Source of the DNA: Kingdonia uniflora
Taxonomy: Eukaryota; Streptophyta; Magnoliopsida; Ranunculales; Circaeasteraceae
DNA: 64,000 nt
Direction: 5' to 3'
Assembly (NCBI GenBank): GCA_014058105.1
Contig: JACGCM010001390.1
Span: 310,001-374,000, forward strand
Both the position numbers and the translations under genes were made by a program. This document shows, piece by piece, positions 24,701-39,815 of this stretch. Positions within the stretch are counted from its first letter, which is position 1. Each line of letters starts with the position of its first letter. The notes under the pieces are model-generated. The model did not search any database and was not told the DNA's origin. It saw only the letters and a list, made by a program, of their open reading frames with translations.

Positions 24701-27700
24701 TGGCAAGTGCTTGGTTGGGCTCCACAAATGTAAATTATCGGAAATATCCCCAATCCCACACAAAAAGCATCGTTTATATAAGTGGAGCTAAAAGTTCCAC
24801 AAACCGTCCCCGAAACCCTCTTCGTCTCCGACTCTGTTAAAAAAACCGAAAAAGAAAAATGAGAACCTCATCTCCATATCTCCAAATCTAGAACAAATCT
24901 CTCAACTCTAGGTTCGATTCTCTTCAAGGTACTATGTGTGTGTGTGTAATTTGATTTGATAAAAACCCATTTTTTAGAGCTAAAAATCTCTTTAATCTCT
25001 TGGTACATTGACCCCAAAAGCTTGAATTCGACATTGATGTCCAAAGGAGAAGCTTTTAGTTGAGATTGGTTTTGTTACTGTAGTAGAACACTGGGTACTC
25101 TTTCTCTCTCTCTCTCCTAACCTTTGTTTCTCTCAAATGGTGTCAAGAGTGTTTGATTGTTATTGTGAAATATGGGGTTTTAGAATGTAGAGGCTAAGGG
25201 GTTTTAGATTGTATTTGTTACATCGATTGTGAAAACTAGTTTGTATGATTAATGGGGTGAAACACTCTGGGTTGTGTGTTCCTTGAACTAGTGGGTCAAT
25301 CAATGATGCAATGTCTTGCAAGTATTTATGCCCATCCCTTCAAATTGTTTTCCTTTTATATCCGACTCGACCGAAGATTGTGTTTTTTATTGTATGCGCT
25401 CTCTTTTTTGTTGCTTCTAGACCACTAATTTCGTTTCACCAAATGGTCAGCTGTACAATCTTGAATACGTTTGGTAAACTGGAAAACGTTTACGAGAATT
25501 TAGACATGCTATAACTGCATATTAGATTGATGTGGAAGAGTAAAGCTTACGGAAAAAGTTGTGTTGCTTCTAGACCTCTAAGATATAGATAGTTGATTGT
25601 GGGGTGCTTATATATGTACGAGTCTAAACTTTAACAGTTAAGTTTTGACATCTTTAGCTGATTGGTGTTAGTTGTTAGTGTTCTTCAAAATCACAGTTGG
25701 GATATCATTTATCAATGGATAGCATAGACAATGAAAATAAACGTAAAGTAGCGATTGTTGGTGCAGCTGCTGCAGGTACTACTGTAGTTGTTGCTGCAAG
25801 TTTATTGCTGAATATACCAATGGAGCTTTACGCCAATAAAGACTATGAAAGGGAAAAGTACATGGAGGATATCTTGATTAGTGAGGATTTATGTCGTGCT
25901 AACTTACGTACGAGGATACAACCTTTTCACCGACTCTGTTCATTAGTTCGAGATAAAGGTTTGATGCAAGATGATAAAAACTGTAAGGTGAAGGAGGTAA
26001 TGATGAGATTCTTACATCTGATGGGTCACAATGTAAGGCATAGGGTTCTAAAAGCGCGATTCCATCGTTCCCAGGAAACAATTAGCCGTAAGTTCAACGA
26101 AACATTAAATTGCATCTTGAAGTTTTACAAGTATTTAAGTATTTGGTGGATGATCATGTTGAACTTGTTTATGCAAGTGGGGTGCCATTTGAAATTAGTA
26201 GCAACCCGCGATACGCTACATACCTTAAGGTAAACTATGCCATGAGTAATTTAAACTATATATATATATATATATATTGTACGTATATAATAATTATTAT
26301 TTTTATTAGGACTGTGTGGGCGCTTTAGATGGGGCACATGTAGTTGCTTTTGTGCTTGTAGAACAACAAGATAAATTTCGAGGGAGGAAAACAAGAATAA
26401 CACAAAATGTATTAACATGTTCATTGGACTTTAAATTTTTATACTTTCTTACTGGCAGGGAATGGACAGTGCATGATGCAAAAGTGTTAGATGATGCCCG
26501 TAGACAACAACCTCATCATTATAGCATTCCCCGTGGTAATTATAATTTTGATAATACCTTTTTATCTAGTTATACATTTATTCCGACATTATGCAGCATT
26601 AAGAGGTTGGTTGTGTTGGGAGATTTTATCTTGTCGATAGGGGATACGGTAATGATCGGGAAGTCTTGCTCCATACGGGAATATACGCTATCATGTCAAC
26701 GAGCATAGAGGACGAACTGTAGAAAATAAAGAAAAGTTATTCAACAAACAACATACAGAGCTTAAAAATGCAATTGAACGGGCCTTTGGAGTGATCAAGA
26801 AACAATGGCCATTTCTATCAGCAGAGCCATTCTTCCCGTATAGAACGCAAGTAAAGATGGTGTCAGCATGTTTTATATTACACAACCACATCATGAGGGT
26901 TGAACCAAATGATCCGTTGCTCGCAGAAGTTGGCCGAGAACTTTGCTCTGCAAGAAATAATGTCAATGAGATACCACATCTCGAGATTATCTCTTTTTGT
27001 TTAGTTGCTTTACTTTGGATCATTTCCTGACCATACCTCATTGAATTTTATTTGGCTATACTTATAATGGTATTTGTTCCTTTCAGATTAGAAATCAATG
27101 GCTTCAGTTCGGAAATCGCGACGTTTTGAGAGTCAGCCCAAACAAAAATCAACACGTAACGATGACGAGAAAAAAGGATAAGTACGTTGGGATATGAGCA
27201 TGGATATCATTTTGCTAGATGTGTTTGAAAAAGAGGCTAATGAAGGGAGGGGGAGGAGACAGTAATTTTTGGTCTGCACAAACATGGAAAAATGGAATTG
27301 CAGCTCTCTCGGTGAAGAATCCAATTATTAACAAGAGACATTGAGAGTTGATTTAGAATTATGAAATCTAAATACCATAGTTTCCTAGAACTAAAAGGGA
27401 AGAGTGGTGTTGGATGGAATTCAACTAGAAAGGTCGTGACCTTTTTAGATGCAAAGTGGGATGAACTTTTAGAGACTCCAATAAGTTTCCTCTCCTATTT
27501 TTTTACCTTAAAATAAATATTGCATCATTATTTTTTTATGTATTCTGCAATGTTATACAGAAGTGTCGAGACAAGTGGGCTAGGTTTAAGGACAAAGGAC
27601 TAGAATGGGATGAAGCGAAGTTAGACGTCGTAATTGGCAAAGACAATCCAACAGGAGTTGAACGTTTGGGTGGAATGAATTATATGAACGTTAGCGAGTA

Positions 27701-30700
27701 TGATAATGCAAATGCGGAAGAGTCGGTACATGCTACAGATCCAATTCTTGTACAAAACTTAGATGAAGATGATGTTTCTACCAATGTTTTTGCTCTGTTA
27801 GGAAAAAAAGGGCCAAAGTATGACAAAGAAAAACGACAACATGGGAAGAAGACGCGAAACATGGATGAAGTGAAAGAGATGATATAAGGGGTAAGTGAAG
27901 AACTTAAGCAAATCTCGCAATCTATTTCTGCTATGGATCCGCTTGTTGCCACCCAAAGTTTTTACAACGAAGTAATGAGTATGGAAGGATTTGAAAAGTC
28001 GTATTTGGATGCAGCATTTCAAATTATAGGGGAAAATGACAGGAAGATAAGAATATTTATTGTTAGCAACGTTGGTAGAAGAAAAATGATGCTGGAACAA
28101 CTTCGGTCTCGCATTGAGAGTTTGTGGTGAATATAAAGCCTTTAGATTACGAATGGGGTTTTTGTAATATGAAATGGGGGTTTCGTAGTATGTTTTATGC
28201 TAGAGAAATGATTGTTTGTCGCTATGTTAAATTTTGATTTGTTTACCTATTATTGCATGTCATATCCCATTTTTGTATGGGTAAACTATGGTGTTGATGT
28301 ACTGACTATTTAAAGACCATGTATATTTATGCATAAGCTTGTTTTACAGAATGTCATTTTTTTATTTATTTGGTAAGCTATGGTTTGGATTTGCACTGAT
28401 TGACAGGGTTCTTTTATTGTGACAAGCATGTAAAAAAATTCATCGCATAAATTCCCCGTATGCCAAGCAAAGGTCATCGTTAATAAAAACATCGCATATA
28501 TTCCCCGTATACCAAGCACTTGCAATTAATTATTTCGTAAACATTACCATAGAAAATAAAAACATTGTTTTTATGAGTGGAATCGGTTTTAAAAACGGGA
28601 TACCAAGCAGAGCCTAGGAGTAGTAGATAACCTAATTTTAAATATATAAAAAAAAAATAGCAACGACCAGCTCCTATATGATTGATTATTCTCATATGCC
28701 GCAACCTGCATCGGTTCATAGATCCAGCCCTTCCAATCAGTCTGGAGAGAGCAGAACTTTTCTGCTGATAGTGCTGCAAAAAAAGGGAGTAGGCAAGCTG
28801 TTGATTCCCTTGAAATTCACTTTGGAAGGCCTGACTTTCTGAAGAAAGTAGAGACCCCTTATGGGGAATATTTTTAATTTGTTTTGTAATTTTTTGGTTC
28901 CTTTAGGAGCTGCATATGATTGGAAGGGCATGGGATGCCAACCTGGCTGGAATGTTATGTTCCTTCATATGATGCCTCTGCTCCTAATATTTCTAGCTTC
29001 CAAGTTTCTCTTTTTGTAAACCCTGAACTCTTTGTACTTTTTTCCACTTTAAAAATCTATTAAAACCTTGCTTACCTTGCAAAAAAATATATATATCAAG
29101 ACAAATTCAATGACTGAATGATTAAATTCTGTCTCTTATTTCCTTTTTTATTTGTACAGGAACCCATGTAACAATTCCCACTGCCCAATTCGCTAGGTAT
29201 GGAATTCTAATAGAATTTCATTGACCTCGATCTTGAAAAGTGAAAACTAATGTTGGTTAATACTTGATTGGAACCATAAAATTATTCTAAGAGGTGAAGT
29301 ATAATTACATTGTTCAACTGTAATGACCATACAGGAGCAATGAATTGATGTCCAGCAATAGGGGTCCCATTCTTGTACCTATTTCTAGGATAAAACGACT
29401 ACTGCAAACTAAGTAGGTCGCCAGTATGACCTAATTAGAATGCGATGGAAAGAAGAAAAAAAATTATATTCAAATCGGGAAGAAGTGTAATGTAAGAACT
29501 AAGAAACTTTACAGCATAAAAAATTCACCCTGATAGTGTACAGAAAAGTTCTATGAAGCAAATGGCAAATATTGTGTAACTTATCTTTAGATTGGTGTTT
29601 AACTACTTCATTTACTGTATTTGGGGAGAGAAAAATACTAGATATTTTGAGGATACTGCTGCCATCACTTTTGTAACTTATGCAAAAATCATTGCTCTTA
29701 TTTAACTCAAGTTGTGCTATGAATCTGTTGACCTTGCTGATAATCCTGAGAACAGGTTGCTTGCTGAGCTTTGGATCTTGCAGGGTAAGTGGAGTAATCC
29801 TAGCATCATTCAGTGCAAGTGGAAAAAGAGTGATAGCAATAATGTCATGCTCAATACTGGTGGATCTCTATGCAACCTTGGAGGTTATGGAGCTAGATTG
29901 AGGAATCACAATGGAGCTGGTATTGCTGCATGTGTAGGGAGAGATCACCCCAAAACTATACTATTCATGCACTGCAGAATATTAAAGGTCTGGATATGGC
30001 TACAGGCTATGGCTATAAGATAATTGAAGTTGGTTGTGATTCATCCGCTGTTGTTACTTTGGTAAAGACTGCTATCATCTCCCCATGGAATGCTAAGAAG
30101 TTGGTTAGAGATATCAAAAGGAAGGCTGTTTTGTAGGATTTTTCCTGCATTACCACACTGACAATGCTCCTGATTCTTTCACCTTTGATACTTAAGAATC
30201 TTGGAGGAGGATGTTAGTGGGAAGATCAACTTTAGGATTAAGAAGTGATTTAGGCTTGTGTACTACTGTTGGTGTTTAGGCTCTCTTCCTTCCCCTTGCG
30301 GATGGAGAGTTGTCCCCACCGCTTGTTGTTTGCTTGGTTATGTTTTCTTAGTGGTGTAAGGCTCTTCCCAGCTCTTGTGCTCTTGAGTCTGGGGAGTTAT
30401 CCCCTCCCTCCCTGTATTCTTTACTCTCTTTTTTCTATTTAAAGCTCAACTTCAGGAGAGAGAACAATTGTCACACCCCAAATGAGTCAATGAATAACTA
30501 CTGTAAGTAGTGTCTTTTCTTTAAATTAGTTCTCAATATTTTTCAAAAAAATATCAAGATTTCCACATTTAATAGTTAACTTCAACTCATAGAACTGCAG
30601 TCAGGCTACTACCCAAGGAAAAAATACAGCAGGGACATAAGTAGTCAATCAAGATACAAACATCTGAGGCAGTAGATTATAGGATTTATGTGAGCCTTGT

Positions 30701-33700
30701 ATTACCTCGTCAACCTGTGATTTTATCTTAGAGGCATTGTCTTTCTTCAACAGCTTCTTCCTCTTTGCTTTGAGTTCTTCTGCAATTCAGATTCGAAAAA
30801 AAATTATAACTTTTATAAAATACAATAAAAAAATTTAGGAGAAGATAAAAGTAAACCATCATTCCATGCATATGTACTAGGGATCTAAAAGCCTCTTTGT
30901 TAGTTTTCACATCCTATTCTCAAAGAACTGCATGGATTTAGAATATTTTTGCAACTCTTATTATCAAAAACCTCTATTCGTAGATATAGGCGATTTAACA
31001 ATTGGAAGGAACAATAGGTGAATTAACAATTGTCCCACACTCTTATTTCTATGTTAATCTCTATCTCTCTAACATCAACTTTAAGTCAACCAAGGGTTTC
31101 CTTGATTCCACAGGCAAATAGTCACTACTCTTTGATATTCACCTATAGAGGAGAGGTATAAGTGATTTAACATTGCCTCATTACCGTCTCAGGATGGCAG
31201 TAGTACTTCTTGTCTGGTTTGATTTGCTTTCAATTTTATTGTTTTTCTTTCATTTGTTTATTTCTCTGTTGCACATCATCATTACCTACACACGCAAAGT
31301 GTGATTGTATATTTTTTTCATGGGATCTGAGATTTATCTGTAATCCATTGGGAACTTTAGTAGTAGTGGTGAGTTTCAGAGCCTGCTTGAAAACTTTAAA
31401 GTTCAGGCAGCCAGGGTCAAACTTGGTTAGCCTATTCCATACTGGGATAAACTCGAACTAGTTCAGGTGAAAAGATTGTTTGGTTGCTTTAAGAGACAAG
31501 TACATGTTCTTGCAAAATCCATGAAAATAGAATTGCAAAATTTGAGTAGATGGCAGGAAAAAAAGATATGGTGTCTTCTGAAATTACTTTCTTCCTTCAA
31601 TTCTCGAATAATGAGTTCAATTTGTGTTTAGAAAAGTCGCTCCATCCCCAATTCGCTTAATCCTCATATTATGTTAAGTGGGTGGTACAAAACCATATGA
31701 TTTGAAGATTAGAGCTCCTACTACTTTTCTCGTGGTTGTGATCAATAAATCTAAGAAGTTGAAGATTGAAGTTGAGAAAGAAGCTACGGGGATGAGAGAG
31801 AAAGAGAGAATTTCAAGTGCTGCTTAATAACAGTAGTTTAAGAGAGAGGATGGAGAGAGGTCAGATATGCGTCAAGAGCTGGGAGAGAGAAAGATAAAGA
31901 ATTAAGAGAGATTTGGAGGGCCCATGGTTTATTTTTAGGGGTAGACGGCCCAGCGTTTTCTAGTTCTTTCGTGTAGCGTCTCAGAGTTGCTTCATGGAAG
32001 AATTAGTTTTCCTTTTTTTTACGAATAGAAGAACTAGTTTTCTCCCCTTTTCTGTCAGGTCTAGTTCTGAACCGAACTGGACGAGTTTTAGAAGGTTTCC
32101 AAACAACCCCTTAGACTCATCTCTCTGCTACGATTTGATTTATCTCAATGGTTTATTTCTCCACTGGGAAAACACTCTTCTTCTCATGTGCTGGTGGAGC
32201 AAACTGTTGCTTCATAATGAAGATGAAATTTGGTGTTATGGGTTAGGTACAATCAAGCAAATACACCAAGGTGATTGGTTCATAATTATGGTGATGGTAC
32301 TCATACACGTTGAAAGGTTACCATAACCCCTGGCTGTTGGAAGGCTCTCTGAATCCAACGAGTAAGGTGGTTCCTTTATAGTTGGATATAGAGATTCCAC
32401 TCCAGTAATGAGTTTTGAATTTTTTTAAGGTGGTGGTTGTTCTTACACAAATGGAAGTGGGCTGTCATTATTTTTTTCACTACAGCTTCTCTGTATAGTT
32501 TGATGTAAAATGTGAAGATAGAATTGAAGAAAATTATATTTTTGGTTTGTGGTTGAAGACTCACATTTGTGTTGAAATTAATGTTTTCAAAAGTTGATGC
32601 AAGTTGGAAGAAACATTCTTTGAGTACTTTATGTGTGGTGAGATGGACGGTAGGGAAGTTAATCATCTTTTTTCTTTTGTTTTCCAAGCTGTAGGGAGAG
32701 TATTAGAGGTACGCTCTTATTAGTAGAACTCTTATTAGTAAGTCTTGCTTTAGTGTCTTCTTATATTCTCTTCTACATATACTCAATAAGTGGGGTGTCT
32801 ATTCTAATAAGCAGATGCTTATGGTTAGGAGCATTTAGTATTTATGAAGCGTATGTGATTTAGCAATTCACTAAACACTCATTGTCTTAGCATTAATCTA
32901 TATCCTCTTCATTGACATCCATGTTCGTATTCTTATAAATTCACTCAAGTCCATCTGGAGCTCTATCAAATGACCCACATTTATATTGCAATAAAGCCTA
33001 AACAAAAATAATGCAAAAGCAAAATACGTAATGCAAAAGAAAAATGGCATACAGGAAAAGGTAAAACAGCTAAACACACAACACAAAGCAACATAAAATA
33101 GAGTAGCAATACACTGGAATAGTCATAGTGATGTGCTGCCATGTTTAAGAGTCTAAGTTACAGGTTGTGCAAGTAACACTTAATGTTTAGAAGATATTTA
33201 TTTTTTAAGAAATCTTAAATTTTTCAAGTCTTAAGCCAATCATTTGAAAAACAAAGACAGCTTTCAATTCCTTCCATTTCTGCATATCTCTTCTCTGATA
33301 TCCAACAAAAGATGTTACCTGCTCCGATAGAAAATTAGACTTCTGATCTACATTAGCATTTAACAAGAAAAAAAATCCCCAGAGACCCACAAAACCATAA
33401 AGCAAACATCTTGAGCACACAACACTATTCCAACTACTCTCCATCTCACTAAATCATAATAGAGGAGACTTCATGATTGAACCTAACCAAATAAATTCCA
33501 TGATAAGTCTAAGACTAAGTAATTACGTTTAGACTACGTTAAGATTGTTTAGATGCTCAAAAATCATAAATCAAAAATCAAAGGTGTATGGGTCAGAGAC
33601 TGAAAATTATAACAACATTAGCTGCTGAAGTTTTATTTCTCTGTGCACAATCCTTAGGCAGAACAGACTGCAATAACCAGTAGAGAAGAACAGGTATCGA

Positions 33701-36700
33701 ATTTCAGTACTCACCTTTCGCTGCATTAACTTGACTAACAAGATATTCTCTTTCTTGGGGATCGAGTAATAGCTGCTGAGCTTTGGCCAATGCTGTTCAG
33801 TTGTCAAAAAATGGTTGTCCGTTAACGTAAAAAAATAAACAAAAAGTAAGATACTGCCGATTGCACAAACATAGGAGCTTAAAGCATCTGAAAACTAAAA
33901 AATTAGCATTTTTCTCAGGTTTTTTTTCTTTTCAAATAAAACATGCACATCGTGTATGATCCGCGATGTGGGCCACATGCGTTACACGGATCTTGAGAAA
34001 GCTGAAGATTCTTTTGTTTCTAGTATTATATAGATTCCAAGAAATCAGAAAGTACTTTAGTGGGATTTCTATTCAATGGGTATTTTCCATATTTTATGGT
34101 TAGTAAGATTAAGAATCCCGAGAATCTAATATGTGGGCAGCGACAGGGTTTCCTTAAGTTTCCCTTTAAAAGAGCTAAGCTCGTCCATTGTTATTAAATA
34201 TTGAAAGATTAAATAAATTACGATTTTCTTTTAGAAATTTGAATTATTTAACTGTTGTGGCTTTCAATTTGCTGCTTCCACCCGATCACAAGTATAGCCA
34301 GCAAGATAATAGAGTATCCATCATAACGTCAACTCATGTTAATAGTACATAAAGAAAGATAAGATTTCTAAAACATATAACTCTAACAAAAAGTTAGATA
34401 ACATGGTATCCAACATAATCAATTGCGCCAAGTTTTTCACGTAGAACTGTTTCAAATTTACACTAGGTTTACTGGGAAAATGATAATCTTAACCATGACT
34501 AGCATGCACAAAAGGAGAACATGTAAATCCCACTAATTTCATTCCTAAGGATAAAACAGTCATAATCCTTGCAAGGCGTGCACTTTACCATCATTAAAAG
34601 GCTTTGCACTATTTTTGTATTCTTTTTTAAGCAAATTGTATTCCATTAAACAAAGGTGTGCCGCTAAGCTTAGGTTTATAGTTAATCTTAGTCAAGTGTT
34701 TTCAAGAAGATGTCTTTGCTACAAGAGGTTTGATCCATGCCATGAACTTCAAACTTCAAAGCAGAAAGAAGGGAGAAAATATAGACATGTGGGGAAGATA
34801 AAGAGAGAGGGAGCATTGGGAATTTACGTTTCACCTCTAGAGGGAAATGACCTAACTCTATTTGATGATGCTTGATTTATTTATTTTAGATCCCTTCATG
34901 ATTAAGTGCACGGGAAGAAGCATCCTATGCAAACCTGGAGCAATCCATGATCTCTATTGGAAGATATATCTCCAATAGGGGCTAAATATATATTTCAATT
35001 TATACGACCAGCCTAATGTGTCAAAGACAGGAAAAGTGTCCAAATTATGTTTCCATCACGTGTGCATAGAGGTGGAGAATGTGATAATTTGTTTGAGCTT
35101 TGCTGAAGCATTAAACCCAGCAGAGATGATCATTCGCTATTGAATTAGATAGTTAGCCATGAATTTTTGGAAAATACTATAAAACAGCCACAAACTGTGG
35201 ATGTCATGTATCACTTGTTTGAGCAAAAGCGGCAAAACCTTTGCGCCCCTCATAGTAAGGTCTTATCAAACCAAGATCTGGAATGGGTAAAGGAACAGTA
35301 CATCAATAACAGAGATAAAAAGACTAACTCCTAAGAAGAAAGAAAAAGATATTAGGAATGTTGTCATGGAGCCAACTTGTACTTTTATAAAGGACACTAG
35401 GATAGGGCCCCCAACTGGATAGGCTAGAGATTATAGGATTCCAACTAAGGATGAGTGAACTTGAAGAGATCCTCTGAAGAGGACGAGATACTTAAGGAGA
35501 TAAGGGTTTTGGCAAGTGATATCTGATAAATAACTGGGTCCTGATGGTTTCACCGTGGCTTTGTTTCTGGGATGTTAGGATAGGCTCAAAGTGGACTTCA
35601 TGGAGGTGACCTTGACTTCCATGAGAGCAATTGTTTAGACTGATGCCCATATAGTACATTCATCACCCTTATCCCAAAGGTGTATGGATTTCAACTTATC
35701 GGCATGATAGGTTATGTTTATAAGATTAGCTTAAAGACCCTAGTGTCGAGAATGAGGTTGGTCCTTGAAGCAGGAAGCTTTTGAATTGGGTTAGCCAAAT
35801 CTTTGATGGTGTGTTGGCTGCTATTAACAGTTGATATTCATATTGAGGTAGGGGAACTTGGCGTTTTCTGTCTCTAGTGTGAATATGAAGAAGCCGTACT
35901 ACCATGTTAGTTGGGATTTTATTCATTACATGTTAGTTAAGATGGGTTCTGTGGAAAGTGGAAGGGGTGAGTTAGGAAATGCATTTCATCGACATACTTC
36001 TCGGTGTTGGTAACCGCCAGGTTATTGCATAAGCTTAATGGATATAAGCAGGAGGATACTCTATTCCACTTTTGTTTATTGTGGTGGCTATGGCTATAAG
36101 TAGGATGATTAATAGATGTACTCGGAATGGGGTTGCAGGGTTTTAAGGTGGATGATGGATCATGATCAGATGTTAGTGAGAGTGAGACATCTTTGTGAGG
36201 CTTCAAAACCAGAATTGAGCTTTCTTAGGCATTCCTGTGTTTACTTCAAGCAATACTGGTCCTTAGCATTAAACGACAATACGCTAAGGTAACAGGTGAG
36301 CGTGAGATGCAAGATATGTCTAGGTTGGCCAACACCTTACGGTATGATGTGCATTAAAGGCATCGTTTTACTTGGGGCTTCTATTGGGGGCCATGTATAA
36401 TCCTAAAGCTATTTGGGACCTGGTTACTGAAATATTTTGCTTGACTTAAGCAGCAGCCCATGAGGGTTTCACAGTGAATAGTCTATCCAGGTCCGTGTTC
36501 AGGAGTCTCGGCACGTGTCCGTGTCCAACACTTCTTGACAATGCTAGGAACCCCCCAAAACGCTGTGTTCGTGTTACATAGCTTTAAGTACACAAAAGAT
36601 ATATTTGGAATCAGGTAATACTAAAAAACCATTATCATAGAATAAATAATATTCATACAAAAAATAGTACTAATGTGAAACAACTATCTGCACAAAAGAT

Positions 36701-39700
36701 TTCTTTCACTGCTTTGAGAAATAAACAGCTACTCTGAAGAAAGCATAGAAAGTAATATAAGCCTCCAACTTCAACAGAAGGTTTGATCTAAAATACCTCC
36801 AAATGCCTCCTTTGCTTGCGGATGCTTGCATTTGTCAGGGTGAACCATCAAAGATAACTGCAGAATTTGAACAGTAAATGAAGCTCGTTAATAACTTAAA
36901 TAGAAAGGAAATATAATGAAATGGCTTATTTGGTAGATTTACCTTTCGATATTGCTTCTTCACATCATCTGGAGATGAATGGAATGGTAGATTTAAATAC
37001 TCAAATGCATTCAATTTGAAGCATGAAAGAATCCTGCGGTTGTTCACAAAAAACTTCTCAGAAGGTTAATGACGGGAAATATCACAAGAAACCTAGTACT
37101 AGAAACCATGCAGCAAGGAAGTAGTGGAAAAGATAATAAAATAAAATCCTATGTATAACTTGAAGTGTGCATAAATCTAAGAATTTTACCAGACTCGCAT
37201 AGCTAAAGGGACTATAATATGGTTATAGAAAGAAGAGGGTGGCAGATCATTTACAGAAACCCATAAATGAACTAAAAATGACATAACTAGTGTTTTTCTA
37301 TAAAAAGAAAGCTGACAGAACAATAGTCGATACGCATAAACTCGGTCAATTTGCAAACGGCTTTCTCCAGAAATGGGTTTCACATTATTTTATAAGATTT
37401 TCACACTGGTGTCATGATGAGTTCATCCAGGCTCTTCTCTGACTATACATTATTTAGATAATTTACTCATACAAATAGTAGTTTTTTCCAACATATCCTT
37501 GCTAGTCCTCCAGAGGCGTCGTTCTTGTTTTAGATAATGCTCAACTAGCCATTACCATTCTATCTTCGCCTACTCTGATTGAACGCTAGAGAAGTGAAAG
37601 AAGAAAAGAGGGGCAGTGCGTACATGAGTCATCCCTTGGTCAGAAGTATGTACATAAGATCAGTAAAGCCCTATTTAGACACTCCAGGAGCAAACGTTCA
37701 TGGTCATTATGGGGAAATCCTATATTCTATGGCCTCCACACATTTACTCCAGGTAAGACCCAAATTGATATGTTGTTTGTGATAACAGTGGAATGTGATT
37801 GACACTTCAAGAAAAAAATTGGCACTGCCCATGAAGCCAGTTTTGGTCCTGATTCTATTGGAGGAATTCAATTTAACCAGATTCTTAATGAAATTAAGAA
37901 AGCATTGGGGAGAGAAGTTGACTTTAATGAGATTACTGAAGCCCTTCATGATATTGGAGATGAGAAGAGAAGGACCCTCGTCCTGATGGCTTTAAGCCTT
38001 ATTTTTCAAGAAATATTATGGTATTTTGGGTAGGGATTATGTGAAGGCTGTGAAGAACTTTTTTAGAAGAATGTTTGGAGAGATTAATGCTACTTCTATT
38101 TCTTTGATCCCAAAGGTTCACGTTACAGGACTTCAGACCCATTGCTTGCACTAATGTCATGTAGTAAAAATATTCCTCAAGTGATAACTAACAGGATCAA
38201 GTTGGCAATCCATGAGCTTGCAGATGGCAAACAATCAGATTTTATTAAAGGCAGAAGTATCCAAGACAACATTAATGTTGTCTCGTGAACTAGTAAGAAA
38301 CTGCTACAGAGATAGAGGGGTTAGTAGATGTGCTGTCAAAATTGATCTAAAAAACCCTATGATATGGTCAAATAAGAAGTTGTGCTGGACTTAATGAAGA
38401 AGATGAACTTCCTACCTTGTTGATTGAGTGGGTTAAAGTTTGTATCACTACTCCTAAATATTCTATCTCTGTGAATGGTACTATGAAAGGCTATTTTGAG
38501 GGGAGGAGAGGGATTAGATCCTATGTCCCCTTATCTCTTTGCCCTCATCATGGAAGTGTTTAATAAACTGTTGCAGGGAAAAAAAATGGAGGAGAGTTCT
38601 TATAATCTCCATCCTAAATGTATGGACCCTATTGTCACCCACCTTTTGCTATACAGATGACTTGAAGGCCTTCATGGATGGTGACACTAGCTCTGCGATT
38701 GCTTTCATGAAGGTTCGTCATTCTTTTAAGATTTTGACAGGCCTTGCACCAACAAGACTTCACAAAAATAATGCAGCTCTATTTGACGGCACAAGCCTTA
38801 CAAAATAGCTTTAAGAAAATACTTCACGCCAACTTTGGGAGCTCACAAAGATAATTATATTAAGGTGGAAGAAAGTTTTAATGAGTTCAATTGATGGTTA
38901 TTGGTCATTACTTAGGTGCTTATATTGTTATTCATTGGTACCCCTATGGGCGCCCTCGGTCTTCCCATGGTGGAGAGAAGTGAGTCTTCTTCTCGTCTGT
39001 TCTCTTATATCTCGCTTTCTTTTTTGCCTTTTCCCTTATCCCACGAAAAAAGCCCCGCCCCAATTATTATTACAGCTACCTCTAATAGGATTAGTATACC
39101 AATGCTCTTTATTTTTTTTCACTAACTGCGATCCACAATTATGATAATTATAATTAAACTTGACTGATCCCACCTCCCCCCCACAACCAAGCCACATTTT
39201 CATTCCTATAACTTCACCACTCTAACAAGCATTAATGATACACCTCGGCTAACGGCTTGAGTCACATTAAATATCATGCCATAAGGTTATCCTCGCCCCA
39301 TTTCCAACAAGTACTTCGATGCTTCAACAAAAAAGATCCCAAGCATTGTCATACAACTTCAAAGCACTACTAAGAAAGTTATCCTCGAACAATATAAAAC
39401 CAAGCAAAACCAACTATCCCATCCATTACTCTCACCACTCCATCCCATAAAAATCAATCTCAAGCACTTCCCAATCACAGTTATTAAACCCCGCTCAGCA
39501 AAGCTCCTTCGAGCCATCAGAGCCGGACAATCCAACTTCAAACTCCTTCGTTCCTCCTCTGCAATGGCACAATTGACTTCCTCATCATCCACCCAAATCA
39601 ACTCTGGTAATAACTTATATCATATAATTGGGTTACTGTGGCACCCAATTAAGTTCCGTGAATTCAAATTCAGGGTTTGGAGACCTAAATTTGTTGGGAA

Positions 39701-39767
39701 ATTAGGAGATTTGGTGTGGTTGTGAGAAAATTAAAAACCTAAATTGCTCGAAGAACAAATCAATGTA

Positions 39768-39815
<48 letters not shown>

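Larger units (their letters stand above)
24631..28614 (+). mobile_element. PIF/Harbinger element, ~4 kb, in intron 5
   Basis: The left end GGGCTCGTTTGGTATG (24631) and the right end, read inwards (GGCTCTGCTTGGTATC, 28614), form an imperfect terminal inverted repeat. TTA precedes the left end (24628-24630), the usual PIF target triplet; the right copy is altered to TAG. A second, perfect 13-bp inverted repeat lies just inside: GCAAGTGCTTGGT at 24703-24715 and ACCAAGCACTTGC at 28511-28523. Between them are both genes of an autonomous element, a DDE transposase and a Myb/SANT-like protein, each now broken. The element lies in the J-protein gene's largest intron, in the opposite orientation to that gene. 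Confidence 0.85.

Noticed and set aside
31477..32108. Possible DNA transposon with TTGTTTGG ends in intron 4
   Set aside because: Matching ends extend only about 10 bp and no target duplication was found.
39359..39601. 80-residue minus-strand ORF in intron 1 of the J-protein gene
   Set aside because: No known motif, no splice sites, and the spliced J-protein frame skips it.
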